Of a stretch of 64,000 nucleotides of DNA, positions 10,318 through 21,780 are shown piece after piece. The position numbers were made by a program, and so were the translations under genes. Below the pieces are notes generated by a model that saw only the letters and a list, made by a program, of their open reading frames with translations, was not told the DNA's origin and did not search any database. Within the stretch, counting starts at the first letter, position 1; every line of letters starts with the position of its first letter. The stretch is from Lotus japonicus (taxonomy: Eukaryota; Streptophyta; Magnoliopsida; Fabales; Fabaceae): NCBI RefSeq assembly GCF_012489685.1, contig NC_080043.1:81236292-81300291 (forward strand), given 5' to 3'.

Positions 10318-10488
10318 GTGTTAAGGGTCATATTAGTGCCTGTGTTTGTAAAAGTGTTTGATTTTGGTCCCTTAGCCAAAAAAATGACGATTAGTGGCGG
10401 GTTTTTTTACAGTTACTGGCGGTTTTTTGACTGACGGACCAAAATCAAACGTTTTTACAAACACAAAGACTAATATGACCCTTAACCC
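10318..10488. mobile_element. Near-palindromic Mutator-like MITE
   Basis: Two long inverted arms (about 50 bp each, containing TTAAGGGTCATATTAGT and GATTTTGGTCC) nearly fill this 171-bp element. Identical 9-bp repeats AATATATTA flank it (10309-10317 and 10489-10497). The 9-bp duplication and long arms point to the Mutator superfamily. Confidence 0.75.
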
Positions 10489-10497
10489 AATATATTA

Positions 10498-11600
10498 TAA
10501 TACATTTCATTAATTAAAAATAATTCAAAAGATATTTTTTAAAAGCAATAATTCAAAAGAATATTTTTATGAAGGTAATAATTCAAAAGAATATTAAATC
10601 TAATAAAATATATACATTTTTTTTCATTTAATTCTACTTTTATATATTTAAATAATTTAATTTAATTAGTTTATTTAGCTTTTCCAATTTTAATTCTATT
10701 TTACCTTGTTTTATTTCATTGCACACTCCGATTATATCTTTCATAACAAAACATGTCCTGAAGCAAAATGATTCACGAATTAACACCTCTAAATTCACCC
10801 AAATCCAAAGAAAAATAGTAATGAGATAAGAGAAAAAATATCAAAAATTAAAATGAGTAGAAATAAAATAAAAGAGAATGAAAGGGTGAACATATTAAAA
10901 TTCTATCTTAAAAGATCAATTATATGAATATTTAGATATACGGTGAAAAATTACGATAAAATTAAAATTACGGCGAACAGAAATAACTTCTCTTAACTTT
11001 TGCGACCATCCACCATGATTTTGTCATCAAAATGGCCATTAACAGAAATGACTTTCCTTAACTTTTACGACTGTTCATCGTAATTTTGAACTTTTATCAA
11101 CATCAAATTCTTGATTTACTATCAAATTCCTAATTTGCAACTATTTCTAATTTATTACTTTTTTTAGATATTTTATCATTAATCGGATATCATGTAATTC
11201 ATATAACTTGATTAAGATTTATCATTTTGGTTTTTTTCCCTCCTTTTTAGTGTGCTTTATTATAGTCTCCCTTATAATCATATTTAGTTGCAACTCCTGT
11301 ACATTATTACACATAGGTTAGGTATGTTTGTACACAAGTTAGAGTTAAAAATGAATGTGTTTTTTCTAAAAAAGAATGTGATGGAAGGATTTCAATTAAT
11401 TTAGTTGTACTATAAATGAATTTAATAAAAAATGAATGTGCTTTCATTGAGAAAGCTCCATTTATTTTTTGCCTTAGAAAGTGGAAAATGTGCTAGTACA
11501 TCTAACGTCTATCTAAACATGTTAGATAAAAATATTTGTAATGTAGCACGTGTGATGGAGTAATAGTGCAAACAGAGTAAACCAGTAGTGTTGTCATGTT
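10498..11600. other. Gene-free AT-rich stretch upstream of the FLZ gene
   Basis: No coding sequence or defined element is recognised. A pair of similar stretches (about 10975-11010 and 11043-11080, 'AACAGAAATRACTT...TTAACTTTTRCGAC') suggests a degenerate short duplication. Confidence 0.5.
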
Positions 11601-11621
11601 CGTAGGGACCTCCTTTCTGGC

Positions 11622-11630
11622 TTTAAATAT
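11622..11630 (+). promoter_or_regulatory. Possible TATA element of the FLZ gene
   Basis: TTTAAATAT lies about 90 bp upstream of the start codon and is followed by a pyrimidine-rich leader with CTCATCAAACTCACC, typical of a plant core promoter and 5' leader. Position and composition are the only support. Confidence 0.4.
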
Positions 11631-11717
11631 CCACCTCTGCTTTCTTTCTCAGAACTCATCAAACTCACCCTTTTCAGTGTATTCAATTGCTCTCTGTATG
11701 TCCCTCAATAATAGCTT

Positions 11718-12556
11718 ATGATGCTACCAAAGTTCATGAGCCCCTTCAAGTTCAAGGTGGAATCCCAAGAAGGAAAGATGCTCAACAGAAGAAAAAAGCA
11801 TGTAATGAGCTCCATTGAGGGTACCACCATGGATGTTGGCCTAAGGCTCCTCCCTCAAATTACCAGCTCAAAGAGCAAATCCAGCAATGTCCTTGTCAAA
11901 TCTGCAGTGAAAAAGGCAAACCAAACAAGCCCTTCAGAATTTTGCTTCCTTAAAAATTGCAATCTATGCAATAAACAGCTCAGCCCAGACAAAGATATCT
12001 ACATGTACAGGTATGTTGCAAATTTTTTGTAACTTTAGATAATTTAATTTCTGCTAGAAATCAACATGTATTGAATCACTCACTTAGACATTAATTGCAT
12101 CTTTGCAAATCAATGAAACATTGAATCTGAATTCGGTCAATTTTGGAGAAAAGCTTCTATAAGTATGTTTCAAAGTGAAATTGATCCAAACATGCTATGA
12201 GATACCAAAAATTCTCTCAAGGTGCTACTGAAAATAAGATGATGTGGTAGAATCTTGGATCATTTTTCCCTCTTTATTTCAATTCTTAAATCTTTTTGGT
12301 TTTACACACAAAAATAATGGGTCAGTCTAATTTGCTGATAAAACCTGGATATGGTGGTTTGTTATGCAGGGGAGATCAAGGTTTTTGCAGTATAGAGTGC
12401 AGGGACAGACAAATAGTTTTGGATGAGATGAGAGAATTACAGATCTCTACGAAGCAAATGGTAGCATCTTATGGGCAATGTTGTAATGAGGCACGACGAG
12501 AGACTCGCCTTATTCTTGAGGACCTTCGAATGCATAGACATAAATCTAAAGTCTAA
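11718..12556 (+). CDS. FCS-like zinc finger (FLZ, DUF581) protein, two exons
   Basis: Exon 1 is 11718-12010 and exon 2 is 12370-12556, separated by a 359-bp GT-AG intron whose splice joins the codon for Arg in IYMYRGDQGFCS. The 159-residue product has the plant-specific FLZ finger at about residues 77-113: C-x2-C in NCNLCNKQL and the signature FCSIECRDRQI after the junction. FLZ proteins bind the SnRK1 kinase catalytic subunits and act as scaffolds in energy and stress signalling; assigning that role here rests on the family. Splitting of the finger by an intron inside this loop is the usual FLZ gene structure. The start has two adjacent ATGs (11718 and 11721); the first is used here. A possible poly(A) signal, AATAAA, follows at about 12573. 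Confidence 0.92.
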
Positions 12557-12854
12557 ACTCTAAATCCTTGTAATAAAAATTAAGACTAGCTATAATTTTG
12601 TGAAGAGGGACCTCTATGAATCAATCCCTTCACTTTGATTTTGATCAGAAAATAGCTTCATAAGTTCGGAGCCTATTAAGATTTGAAATACTAAGTAGTA
12701 AACGGTAGAAAAATGACCTTAACCCTAATTTTAAAACCATGATTGAAATTCATATGTAATCGACTTACTTATATATATGGATGTTACCGAGACACTCTTA
12801 TTTTGGTGGGTTTTCCATGAATTTTAATGCTTTTTCTTAAAGGATATGATAATA

Positions 12855-13345
12855 TTAAATAAAAGGAACACGGGCAACGCCCAATACATTAGCTTTATGG
12901 AAAGTAAATAAGCTTAGAGGAGCATCCTCAAGATCGAACCAGGAAAATCAAATGCTATCTTAGACAGATAATCAACCGCCTTATATAATATCGGTTCTTT
13001 TAATAAACGAAAGAAAATGAATCAAAATAAGAAGCTAACAAGAGACAATCCCATAAATATAACCAAAGTAAGATATATCATAGCCGGACTTTAACCAAGC
13101 ATTAAACAAAACTTAACAATCCATCTCAATAACCATCGAACATAAAGAGGGATCCTTGGACATGGCCCAACAAAAGCATAAAGCCTCTGCAAATGCTGGG
13201 GAAGTAGCACGCCCCAAGGGAGCACAACCAGCTGCTAGGGGAAGACCTTCTTTGTCTGGGGCAATCAAAGCCATACCCGTATCCCCTAACTCGCGAAAAG
13301 TTACATCAAAATTAACTTTGACTTAGCTATCTAATGGAGGAATTC
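12855..13345 (-). pseudogene. LINE remnant (RNase H-like domain, minus strand)
   Basis: Minus-strand translation gives an RVT_3-like start with VNFDVTFRELGDTGMALIA and then PLAAGCAPLGRATSPAFAEA, followed by MVIEMDC. These match the start and middle of the RNase H-like domain at the end of plant LINE ORF2. Downstream stops are frequent. No partner ORF or intact end is visible, so it is a relic. Confidence 0.6.
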
Positions 13346-13632
13346 ATCGAACAACCCGAGTCATATTTCACAAATGGAATCCGATATCAATCAAATTAGA
13401 CACAAGAAATATTAGGAATCCATTTATCATGTTAAACAAGCACCCGAAAACCATTTCTAATCTACCACCCACCCCATTTGGAAAATGCTAGACCACACAA
13501 AGCTTGATCTATTCCTCTTTGGCGCTTCCCAAAGAGAATATTGCTTCCGTGATTTTTAATCAATAAATTAAAAAGTGTTAAAAATATAAAAAAAAATGTT
13601 ACTAGCAAATCTTCAAATTGTAATATTCATAA

Positions 13633-14666
13633 GGGGAAAACTTAGATACAGTACCATTAGTGCTGTTATTACTGTTCTCCAATGAAAATGTGACATGTGG
13701 ATTAATTTATTATTTCTCACTAACTCTGTTATCTCAACGTTATTTTCTCATTTTCTCCGTTACTTCATTCTAGAAACTGCTCCATCTCTCTCCACGGGTT
13801 TTCCTCTTTAAACCTGCCCCAATCTCTGAACACCGCCGTCGTTGAGACAATCAGGATGTCGACCACCATCGTCACCACCGCTGTGAATGAAAGCCACCAC
13901 TAACGGCTATTGCTTCCTTCTCCTCCGTCGCGCCAGAGGACCCTGCGAAACCCTCAAACCTGTCACAGTAGAAACCCCACGCCGCTGCTGTACGCACCTG
14001 AAACTGCTGCTTCCCACCATCTTGTCGTTGCCCACCGTGGAGGCCGCCTATGACGTCAAGGTTGCATGCCTCCTAGGGTTTGGTCGATCTCAATCGTTAA
14101 ATCGATGTCATAAGCATCCTCTCCTCCCCCTTCCCTTTCTTTTTCCCTCTTCTCCTTTTCCATCTCTTTCTTGGTCGCTGCCTCCCCTTTCAAAAGCCAT
14201 AGCCCCTTGAGATTGAATCACTAAGTTTTATGAGGTTAGAACCAACTCAAAATTTATGCTCCTTGTTTGATTAGTATCAAATCCATTGGATTCTTGAATC
14301 AAGAAAAACAGGAGGAACGAAATTTTGGAGGAAAAAATAATTACCATTGGAATCAATAATAACAGGACCAATGAAATTTAGAATAGCAGGTTCAGTAATC
14401 CTGCGATTGAAGAAAAACACAAACACAGGGAGTGAGTTAGTGGTGCGGTTGAAGAAAAACAAAGGGTGCGGGATAGTGGAGAATAACCCAGGAATACGAA
14501 GGGTGTGGTGGTGGATCCGTGAAAAAGAAGAGGGTAACGGATGTGTGACCCCGTGAACTTATTTAGAATTGAACACTTGTGATGTGTAAAAAAATAATCC
14601 AGGTGTTCTATTATTATTGGCTAACAGTACAAACAGTATGTAAGGCACTGCACCTAAGTTTTCCCC
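13633..14666. mobile_element. Non-autonomous Mutator-like element (1034 bp)
   Basis: Ends GGGGAAAACTTAG and CTAAGTTTTCCCC are perfect inverses, and similarity continues inward for about 50 bp. Identical 9-bp repeats TATTCATAA flank it (13624-13632 and 14667-14675). The interior has no transposase. It contains a GC-richer stretch (13800-14210) with a short open frame that could be captured host sequence, but no family is recognised in it. Confidence 0.85.
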
Positions 14667-14675
14667 TATTCATAA

Positions 14676-16150
14676 AATTGTTATTAAGTGAGAACTTTTT
14701 TGACGGAATTTTTCTCTCTCTTAAAATTGAAGTTAGACCTAACTTTACCAAAAAAAAAAAAAGTTAAATTAAAGATGAAAATGAATTAATCTATATAAAT
14801 TCTTATTTGAGATATATCTAGCTAATACTCGTACAAAAGGAGTTCTTAACTTTTTCTCAATAGTCTCCCTCAAATGTGAGGATTACAGCTGTACCATTGT
14901 CTTGTATGCATCACATATCATTATGAGTTTTTTTTATTTTTTGTGTTTGTAGAGATTAAGTTAATATTTCAGAAAATCCTACCACCTTTGCCCATTTTGT
15001 CAGATAATAAAGGCCCTGGATTCTGGGAACATTACATTAACTTTGATAAGGATGGGCTAGCTGATCGACCAAAAACTACTACTAAAAGATAAGGATATGC
15101 TTCAGGATATTTTCATTTTGACATCAATTGCAAGATCCTTGCAACTGAATTCAACTAATTAAACTCTTTTATGTTTTTTAAAAATGCTGAATTGCTAAAT
15201 ATATATCACAGAGAATGTAACTTATCAATTTGAATAAAATTATATGTGTAAAATAAATTGTGTACAATTGGAGCCATGGTCATCATGTTTTCAGCTCATT
15301 ACTTTTTCTCTCCCTTTATTTCATTTAATTGGGAAGAATAAAAAATTTATCTTTTTATTAAAGAAGGGGAAAAAAGCCCAATATTTGGAGTAGAATTAAA
15401 CTAAAGGAATGAAGAGTATCACACGCATGTGTATTAGCATACTCAACTCATTTTTTCACAAGCATCAACAACAAAATTAACTTCTACGTGCTTCCGTGTG
15501 ATAAGTAAATTCACTTATCTAATGTTATTGGTCCCCCATATGATAAAATTATATTACCCTATTGGGTATATTAGACAACCTTGTATCGAATTGGTCATTT
15601 TCTTTCTTTCTTTTATTTTAAATTAATAAAATTATTTTTATTCAAAACAAAGGTTCGACAGTAAGTTTGAAACTTTTCCAAACAGACAACCGTGAAAGAA
15701 AAAAAAGTAGGTTAGAAAAATCTATCTCTCAGTATAGTTTTTTTTTAAATCTTTTTTTATAAAATATATAATATATAATATATAATATATAATATATAAT
15801 ATATAATATATAATATATAATATAACTATTTAATTTTAATTTTAGTTTTTATTTCACTTCATTTCTTACTATTTTATGCTAATATGTTATATAAAATTAA
15901 AAAATATGAGCTTATCTAAAACATTAATGATGATTTATCCCAATAAATCAATAATATTATTTATTAAAAAGTAAAGAAAGTAGTTATGAAATTTCTAAAC
16001 CACTATTTCAAAGAGTTTTTATACGAGTTTCGCGAGATTGATATTCTTTTGATATACATATTTAGAGACAGTTTTCGACTGCAATAAAGTGTGAAGTGTA
16101 CAAAAACAATAATGTTTTGTTTACATATGTTTTCCACCTCCACTTTATAT
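14676..16150. other. Gene-free AT-rich stretch with a heptanucleotide microsatellite
   Basis: Nothing coding is visible. At 15764-15824 the 7-bp unit ATATAAT is repeated about eight times. The remainder is AT-rich and unremarkable. Confidence 0.6.
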
Positions 16151-16899
16151 GAACAAGAGCATCTCCAATGCAAGATTCTTAGTTCTTAATTTTTTAGTTA
16201 AGAACTAAGAATTAAGTTCTTAACCACTGAGAGAATGACGTTGAGTTCATAGTTCTTACAAATAAGAACTAAGTTCTTATATAAGAAGTTTTACTTTGTG
16301 AGTTCTTAGCATAAAAAATTAATTTTTTCTCTCTCATTCATTTAATTTAAGTATTGAATTAGTATTTAAATTAAAATTAAAATTATATGGAAGTAAAAAA
16401 TATTAATATAATGGTATTGTGTGACCGGATGAATAGTGCTAAGAACTAAGAACTAATAACTCTTGGTTGGAGCAAAATTCGCAAGGAGTTGCTTAAGCAC
16501 TTGTGGCAGTACGTGACCACATGAATAGTGCTAAGAACTAAGAGCATCTCTAATGCAAGGTTCTTAGTTCTTATTTTTGAGTTAAGAACTAAGAACTGGG
16601 TTCTTAGTTTTTAAAACTAAGAACTCGGTTCTTATATAAGGAGTTTTACTTTTGAGTTTTTAGCATAAAAAAATATTTTGTCTCTCTCATCCGAATTTCT
16701 TTATTACTTTATGAGTTTTATTTTATTACTTTATGAAAATAAAAAGTATAAATAATGTGGTTTGTGGGACCAAATGAATAGTAGTAAGAACTAAGAACTA
16801 AGAATTATGATTGGAGCAAAATTGCTTGAGAGTTGCTTAAGCACATGTGACAGTACGGACCCACATAAATAGTGCTAAGAACTAAGAACTAAGAACTAA

Positions 16900-17978
16900 G
16901 AGCATCTTCAATGGTAGTATCTAATGTTAAATACATACTCATATGAGTATCTATTACCATTGGAGTATATATTCAATTCCAACATGACAAAGATGAGTAT
17001 GTGAGAATAGATACCTTACACTAGACTTGAAAAGTGAGCTTGTATTTATTACAAGCACTTACAATTAATTAAAATGGAGATAAATAATAAAATATACAAA
17101 TGTGTTGTTGATGGTGGGATCCACTATTGAAATTTTTAAGAGTTGTTGGGTTAGAGTAGGGGTGTATAAGACCCGGTCCTACCCGCCAACCCGTCCCGGC
17201 CCAAGCCTTTAGGGCCGGGTTGAACCCGGCCCGATCATTAAAAGAGACTGGGTTCGGGTTGATCTTCGAGTTATCCAACTTCGGGTAGGGTCGGGTTCGG
17301 GTTGACACTCCGGTCACCCGGCCCGTCCCACATATATATTTTATAAAATTTTAATTTGTTATGATGATTAAAATGTGATACATGGTGCTCAAATTTATCT
17401 TACATGTAGATGAGATTAAAATGTTTAACATCTACCTTATGAATTAAATAAACGTTGGTCAAACTATGGACACTTTCATGCTCTAACAAGAGAAAATCAT
17501 GTGTGTGTATTATGCATATGTGAGACAAGTGAAGAAATGATCAAACAAAATGTAAACATCTCAAGTACAATAGATTATGAAAGAATTGGATCCTTTCAAG
17601 TTATTTCTTCTAAAAATTAGTTCAAACTTATAACTCTTTTAGTATGTTATTGCCTTTAAATTTTACAATTAATATCAAATAGTCTTAAACTTATTGTCCC
17701 TCTGGCCAACCCGGTCCCGTCCTACATAGACCCGTCCTAAATTGGACCCGCATAATGTCGGGTTGCTTCGGGTCTATGGACGGGTTAGGGTATATGAATT
17801 GACCCGATCAACATTTAGGGCCGGATTAGGGTTAACCAAAACCCGTCCCAACCTGTCCCTTGTACACCCCTAGGTTAGAGTAAAAAGTTAGTAAAGTGGT
17901 GTAGATGATGTGGCATTATAAGGAATTGTAAAAAATGAAGTGTAGATGTTTTAGTGGGCATGATGGATGTAGAAGCTC
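16900..17978. mobile_element. Harbinger-type MITE (C) inserted in B
   Basis: It starts GAGCATCTTCAATGG and ends TGTAGAAGCTC (weak inverse), with TAA at 16897-16899 and 17979-17981. Removing it rejoins B as ...AAGAACTAAGAACCTAGC. It belongs to a different subfamily from A and B, and is split by a hAT element. Confidence 0.7.
17157..17872. mobile_element. hAT-type non-autonomous element inserted in C
   Basis: The ends TAGGGGTGTATAAG and CTTGTACACCCCTA are inverted. The flanking 8-bp GGTTAGAG is identical at 17149-17156 and 17873-17880, the hAT signature. The subterminal DNA is crowded with CCCGG, GGGTTCGGG and ACCCGTCC motifs on both sides, likely transposase-binding repeats. It has no transposase gene. 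Confidence 0.88.
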
Positions 17979-18028
17979 TAAGAACCTAGCATTGGAGATG
18001 CTCTAAAAATCTTGCATTGGAGATGCTC

Positions 18029-18495
18029 TAAAAAGAGAAATAAGAGAAATTAGTGATATAATTGATGTAACATAAAATGTAAAGAGAGATAGATATGAAC
18101 ATGTGTGAAAATGAGATGTGAGGAAAAAAAATGTATGTATGAATCATTACTCGTAAAAAAAAATGTTTAACGAGGATTTTCAACTTTCGCTAATAAAATA
18201 CGCAGATTTGTGGCGGTTGCTGTAGCATAAAAACAACGGGGTAATACTTTACAAATATGACAGTCAGAAAGCACCCCAAGGGTTACGAGAAACTATTTAT
18301 CTAAAAATCATTCTTATATTTTAAATTTTATAAGGAATGGGCAGGGGGGTTAGTAAAAATATTTATTAGACCCCTAAGACTTTGAGGTCGGATGTTCAAT
18401 TCTAACTCACGAGAATAAAACACATATTTTGACTGGTTGTTTACAACTTAGTACAAATATGTGAAAAAAAAGTTTAAAATCCAACAGAAGTATTA
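18029..18495. other. Short gene-free stretch
   Basis: AT-rich intergenic DNA with no recognisable gene or element end. Confidence 0.5.
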
Positions 18496-21172
18496 GGGTA
18501 TGTTTGGATTGATGGAACATAATGGAACGGAGCGGAATGGAACACGAAGGAACGAAATGGAGTGGAATGGAACGGAGTAAATTTCTTATTCCATTGTTTG
18601 GGTATTTTATGATGGAGCGGAGGAAAATTACCACTCTATTGTTTGGGTTATGGACGGAGTGGTACAAGTTATTATTATTATTTTTCCTATATTACCCTTA
18701 CTATAAAACTATTAACTATTAATTGCTCTATTTCAAAAAAAAATATCTTCACTCATCTTTTCTTTTTTCCGAGTAGAAATAGTGACACCCTTATTTTCTT
18801 ACTTAGAACCATCCCAATTTTACGATTAGGTGTTCATTTCTTATGGTTGTTTATACTCCAATATTAATAAACAAGATTTAGATGAATTAATGTAAAAAAA
18901 ATAAAATAGAAGAGCAAGACAGATAATGAGAGCGAACAACTAAATAACAAAAAAAAAGGCCAAAAAAAACTTAGCAGGTAACTAGCAGATAGCAGAACGT
19001 GGGAAAGGGGTTATTTTTAACGTGGGAGATTGGGTTAATGAGGGGTATATTAGTATTTTTATAATTTTACAAGACATCAGTTCTTTTGCTCAATACCTGT
19101 AAGACCCAAGATTTTAGAAATTAATAAATAATTAATTTCCAACTCACGCATATGATTATGTGTAAGCGTAAGAGGAACTTGACTCGTGTTTAATGTTTGG
19201 ATTAGCGCTATGAAGAAGAAAGTTCAGGAAATGGTTAAGAATAGTTATATAATCGCTATAGGTTATAGCACGAGTTTCATTCGCTTATACCTAGGACGAG
19301 AGCGTCAGTAAACGACTAATTTGCACTTAAAGACGCGATGGAAACTAATTCCAAAAATCTTCAGAGAAATGTTAGAACTTCTCTTAATCCTTCCATGACA
19401 AGCATTTCGATACGAAACCCTGGAATGTACGAAAGTCCGATTCTAGTTCTCGGAGGTTTGCCGAAACTAAAACCCTGATAGCTCAAGAAACCTAGAATAA
19501 ACGGTTGATGAAAACTTTTTCTATTCGGATCTTCAAACGAAGATTCCACACGCGTACACCCATTTCTTTCGATGTTTCTAATCTTTCTTCAGAAAGAAGT
19601 TTTCTCATCCGACATCAACTGCAAAAAGTAGTTTTTTCGGGAAAAAAAAAATTTACACCGACTTTGGATCGTTTGCTTTAATTCTGAGAAACCTGTTTTG
19701 TGTTCTGGAATTCTGACGCCAGAACCTATCTTAGAATTCATAGAGGAATGTGCAGGAAAAATCGGAATCGCGAAATATTCTTTTTCCCGCGTTTTCCATT
19801 TTCTATAAATAGCTTGAAAAATGAAAAAAAAAAAACAAAAACATCACCACCAACACACACACAACCCGCGAGCTTCAAGGGAGGAGGGGGAGAGAAATAT
19901 TTTCGCCGATTCTTGCCTGATCGTCACACAGTTCGTTGCTACGCGCAGGCCTCAAGGTACTGATGCTATTCCTTACTTTTGATCGTCAATTCTGTCGTTT
20001 TTCTCTATGTCTTTCTGTGCTCAAAATTTTGAGCTTTTTGTAAAACTGTCCAAATAACTTGATTTCTCTATCTAAACGTATTCCCTGCGTGCCCAAGAGC
20101 ATGTTTAGCGGATTACATTTTGCCGTATGTCGCCGAAATGCCGCAGAGTTTCAATTCTGCTTGAAAAACCCATTTTTAGCCAAAGTTTCATCCTTTGGAC
20201 TGAAAACTCTCGACTTAGCTTAGCGTTAGTAGGATTAGTCGTCATAATCGTCGTTGGTATCGACCCCATCTAATTTGTTTTTCAAAATTCTGATTTTGAG
20301 TTTCCGAGCTAAAAATCTTGACCAAAATACCCCTGTTCTAGTTTTCGATCCGATAATTTTTCTGAAAGTTTCCCTGGCCTAGATATCGCCTAAGAATACC
20401 TAGGAATTGATTTAGATCGAAGAAAAAGTTCGAAAACCCTATTTTTGAGAGTGGCCGAAACCTGTTTGTTAGGGTACCGTGTCCAAAAATAATTTTTGGG
20501 TCTCTATGACCTGAGCTATGGCGTAGCTCTTTCGATTGTCGAAAATTTGGCTCCGGTTTCGTGTCATTCCGAGTTCTGTAGCTCGAGTTATACTCGTTTT
20601 AGCGAACGAAGTCTCCGTTATCCATTCGTGCCCAAATGTGAACTCTGAAGCTTTAAAAGCTTCTTTACGATTTCGATTAGTATTATTAGATCGTGTTGCT
20701 CCTAGTGAGGCTGGTATTGATGATTGTGTTTCCTTGTTCTAGGTTCGCAACTTCCATGCCCAACTTCTACTCACGAAGGTAAGGGTAACTCAGTTTTAGC
20801 GTGTCTTTGAGTCTTGCCTGCTTTTATCGCACTGCCTGCGTTTGAGATGAAGATGTTTATATTGATTGGCATTGGATTATGATTATTATGCTTGCAATGT
20901 TGTATGCTTGCTTATATTGACTGTTTCTGAGGCTTGTGCCAAATGTTTTCTGAAGGCTTCGGCCGAGTAAACTTATTGAGACGTGTGTCTCCGTTTTCTG
21001 AGAGGCTTCGGCCGTTTACTGGTTTCTGTCATTGAACTGAGTTGGTATGTAATTGAATTGATTTATGTTGGTTGATAATATGAATAACATATGGTTATCC
21101 TGTTTTGATTATTGAATTTGAGATTGTTGTTTGAGTGACTACTAAGTTGGATGAGATGTTTTGATTTGCTTG

Positions 21173-21508
21173 AAGTGGCAGTGGAGTGTATATTTTCACA
21201 TGACTGTCCCGTCTTTCGGGGCGTTATCAAGTGGTAGTGGAGTGGATATTTTCACATGACTATCCCGTCCTTCGAGGCGTTACTTAGTGACAGTGCGGTG
21301 GATATTTTCACAGGACTGTCCCGTCTTGCGAGACGTTATCAAGTGACAGTGGAGTGGATGTTTTCACATGACAGTCCCGTCTTGCGAGACGTTATCAAGT
21401 GGTAGTGGAGTGGATATTTTCACATGACTATCCCGTCCTTCGAGGCGTTACTTGGTGACAGTGGAGTGAATATTTTCACAGGACTGTCCCGTCTTGCGAG
21501 ACGTTATT
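21173..21508 (+). repeat. Six 56-bp tandem repeats in a three-unit higher-order pattern
   Basis: Six units of about 56 bp contain the core AGTGGATATTTTCACA followed by GTCCCGTCTTGCGAGACGTT. Units 2 and 5 are nearly identical (ACTATCCCGTCCTTCGAGGC), as are 3 and 6 (CAGGACTGTCCCG), so the array is two copies of a 168-bp trimer. The short inverted motif CGTCTTGCGAGACG inside most units could form a hairpin. Confidence 0.9.
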
Positions 21509-21519
21509 GTTTGATTGAT

Positions 21520-21780
21520 ATTGTTGAGGATTGTCGATACCTGATTTGAGGTTATATTGTTGAGGATTATTGATATCTGATTTGTTGTTATATTTTTGAG
21601 GATTATTGATATCTGATTTGAGGTTATATTGTTGAGGATTATTGATATCTGATTTGTTGTTATATTTTTGAGGATTATTGATATCTGATTTGTTGTTATA
21701 TTGTTGAGGATTATTGATATCTGATTTGACGTTATATTGTCAAGGTTGTTGACATCTGATTAGATGTTATAGATTGATGT
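21520..21780 (+). repeat. About seven 36-bp tandem repeats
   Basis: Units follow the pattern TTATATTGTTGAGGATTATT then GATATCTGATTTG with few changes, decaying into similar diverged sequence to about 22020. They follow directly on the 56-bp array within the same LTR-like unit. Confidence 0.85.

Larger units (their letters stand above)
16542..18003. mobile_element. Harbinger-type MITE (B) inserted in A
   Basis: It starts GAGCATCTCTAATGCAAGG and ends CTAGCATTGGAGATGCTC. TAA flanks it on both sides (16539-16541 and 18004-18006). Removing it restores A as ...AAGAACTAAAAATCTTGC. It is itself interrupted by C. Confidence 0.8.
16157..18028. mobile_element. Outer Harbinger-type MITE (A) of a four-level nest
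   Basis: The left end starts GAGCATCTCCAATGCAAG and the last 21 bp at the right end are its exact inverse. Flanks are CAA (16154-16156) and TAA (18029-18031), compatible with a mutated 3-bp duplication. Its own sequence is 16157-16541 plus 18004-18028; the rest is later insertions. The body is rich in AAGAACTAAGAAC motifs. Family members recur in the second nest at 61178-61987. Confidence 0.8.

Noticed and set aside
16157..18028. Relation of these MITEs to the Harbinger element at 220-4273
   Set aside because: Both have 3-bp TAA/TTA duplications, but the TIRs differ (GAGCATCTCCAATG versus GACCATTCACGATGG), so this element is not shown to be their source.
21173..21780. CRISPR-like array
   Set aside because: Regular repeats but no distinct spacers; units are head-to-tail and the sequence is a plant chromosome.
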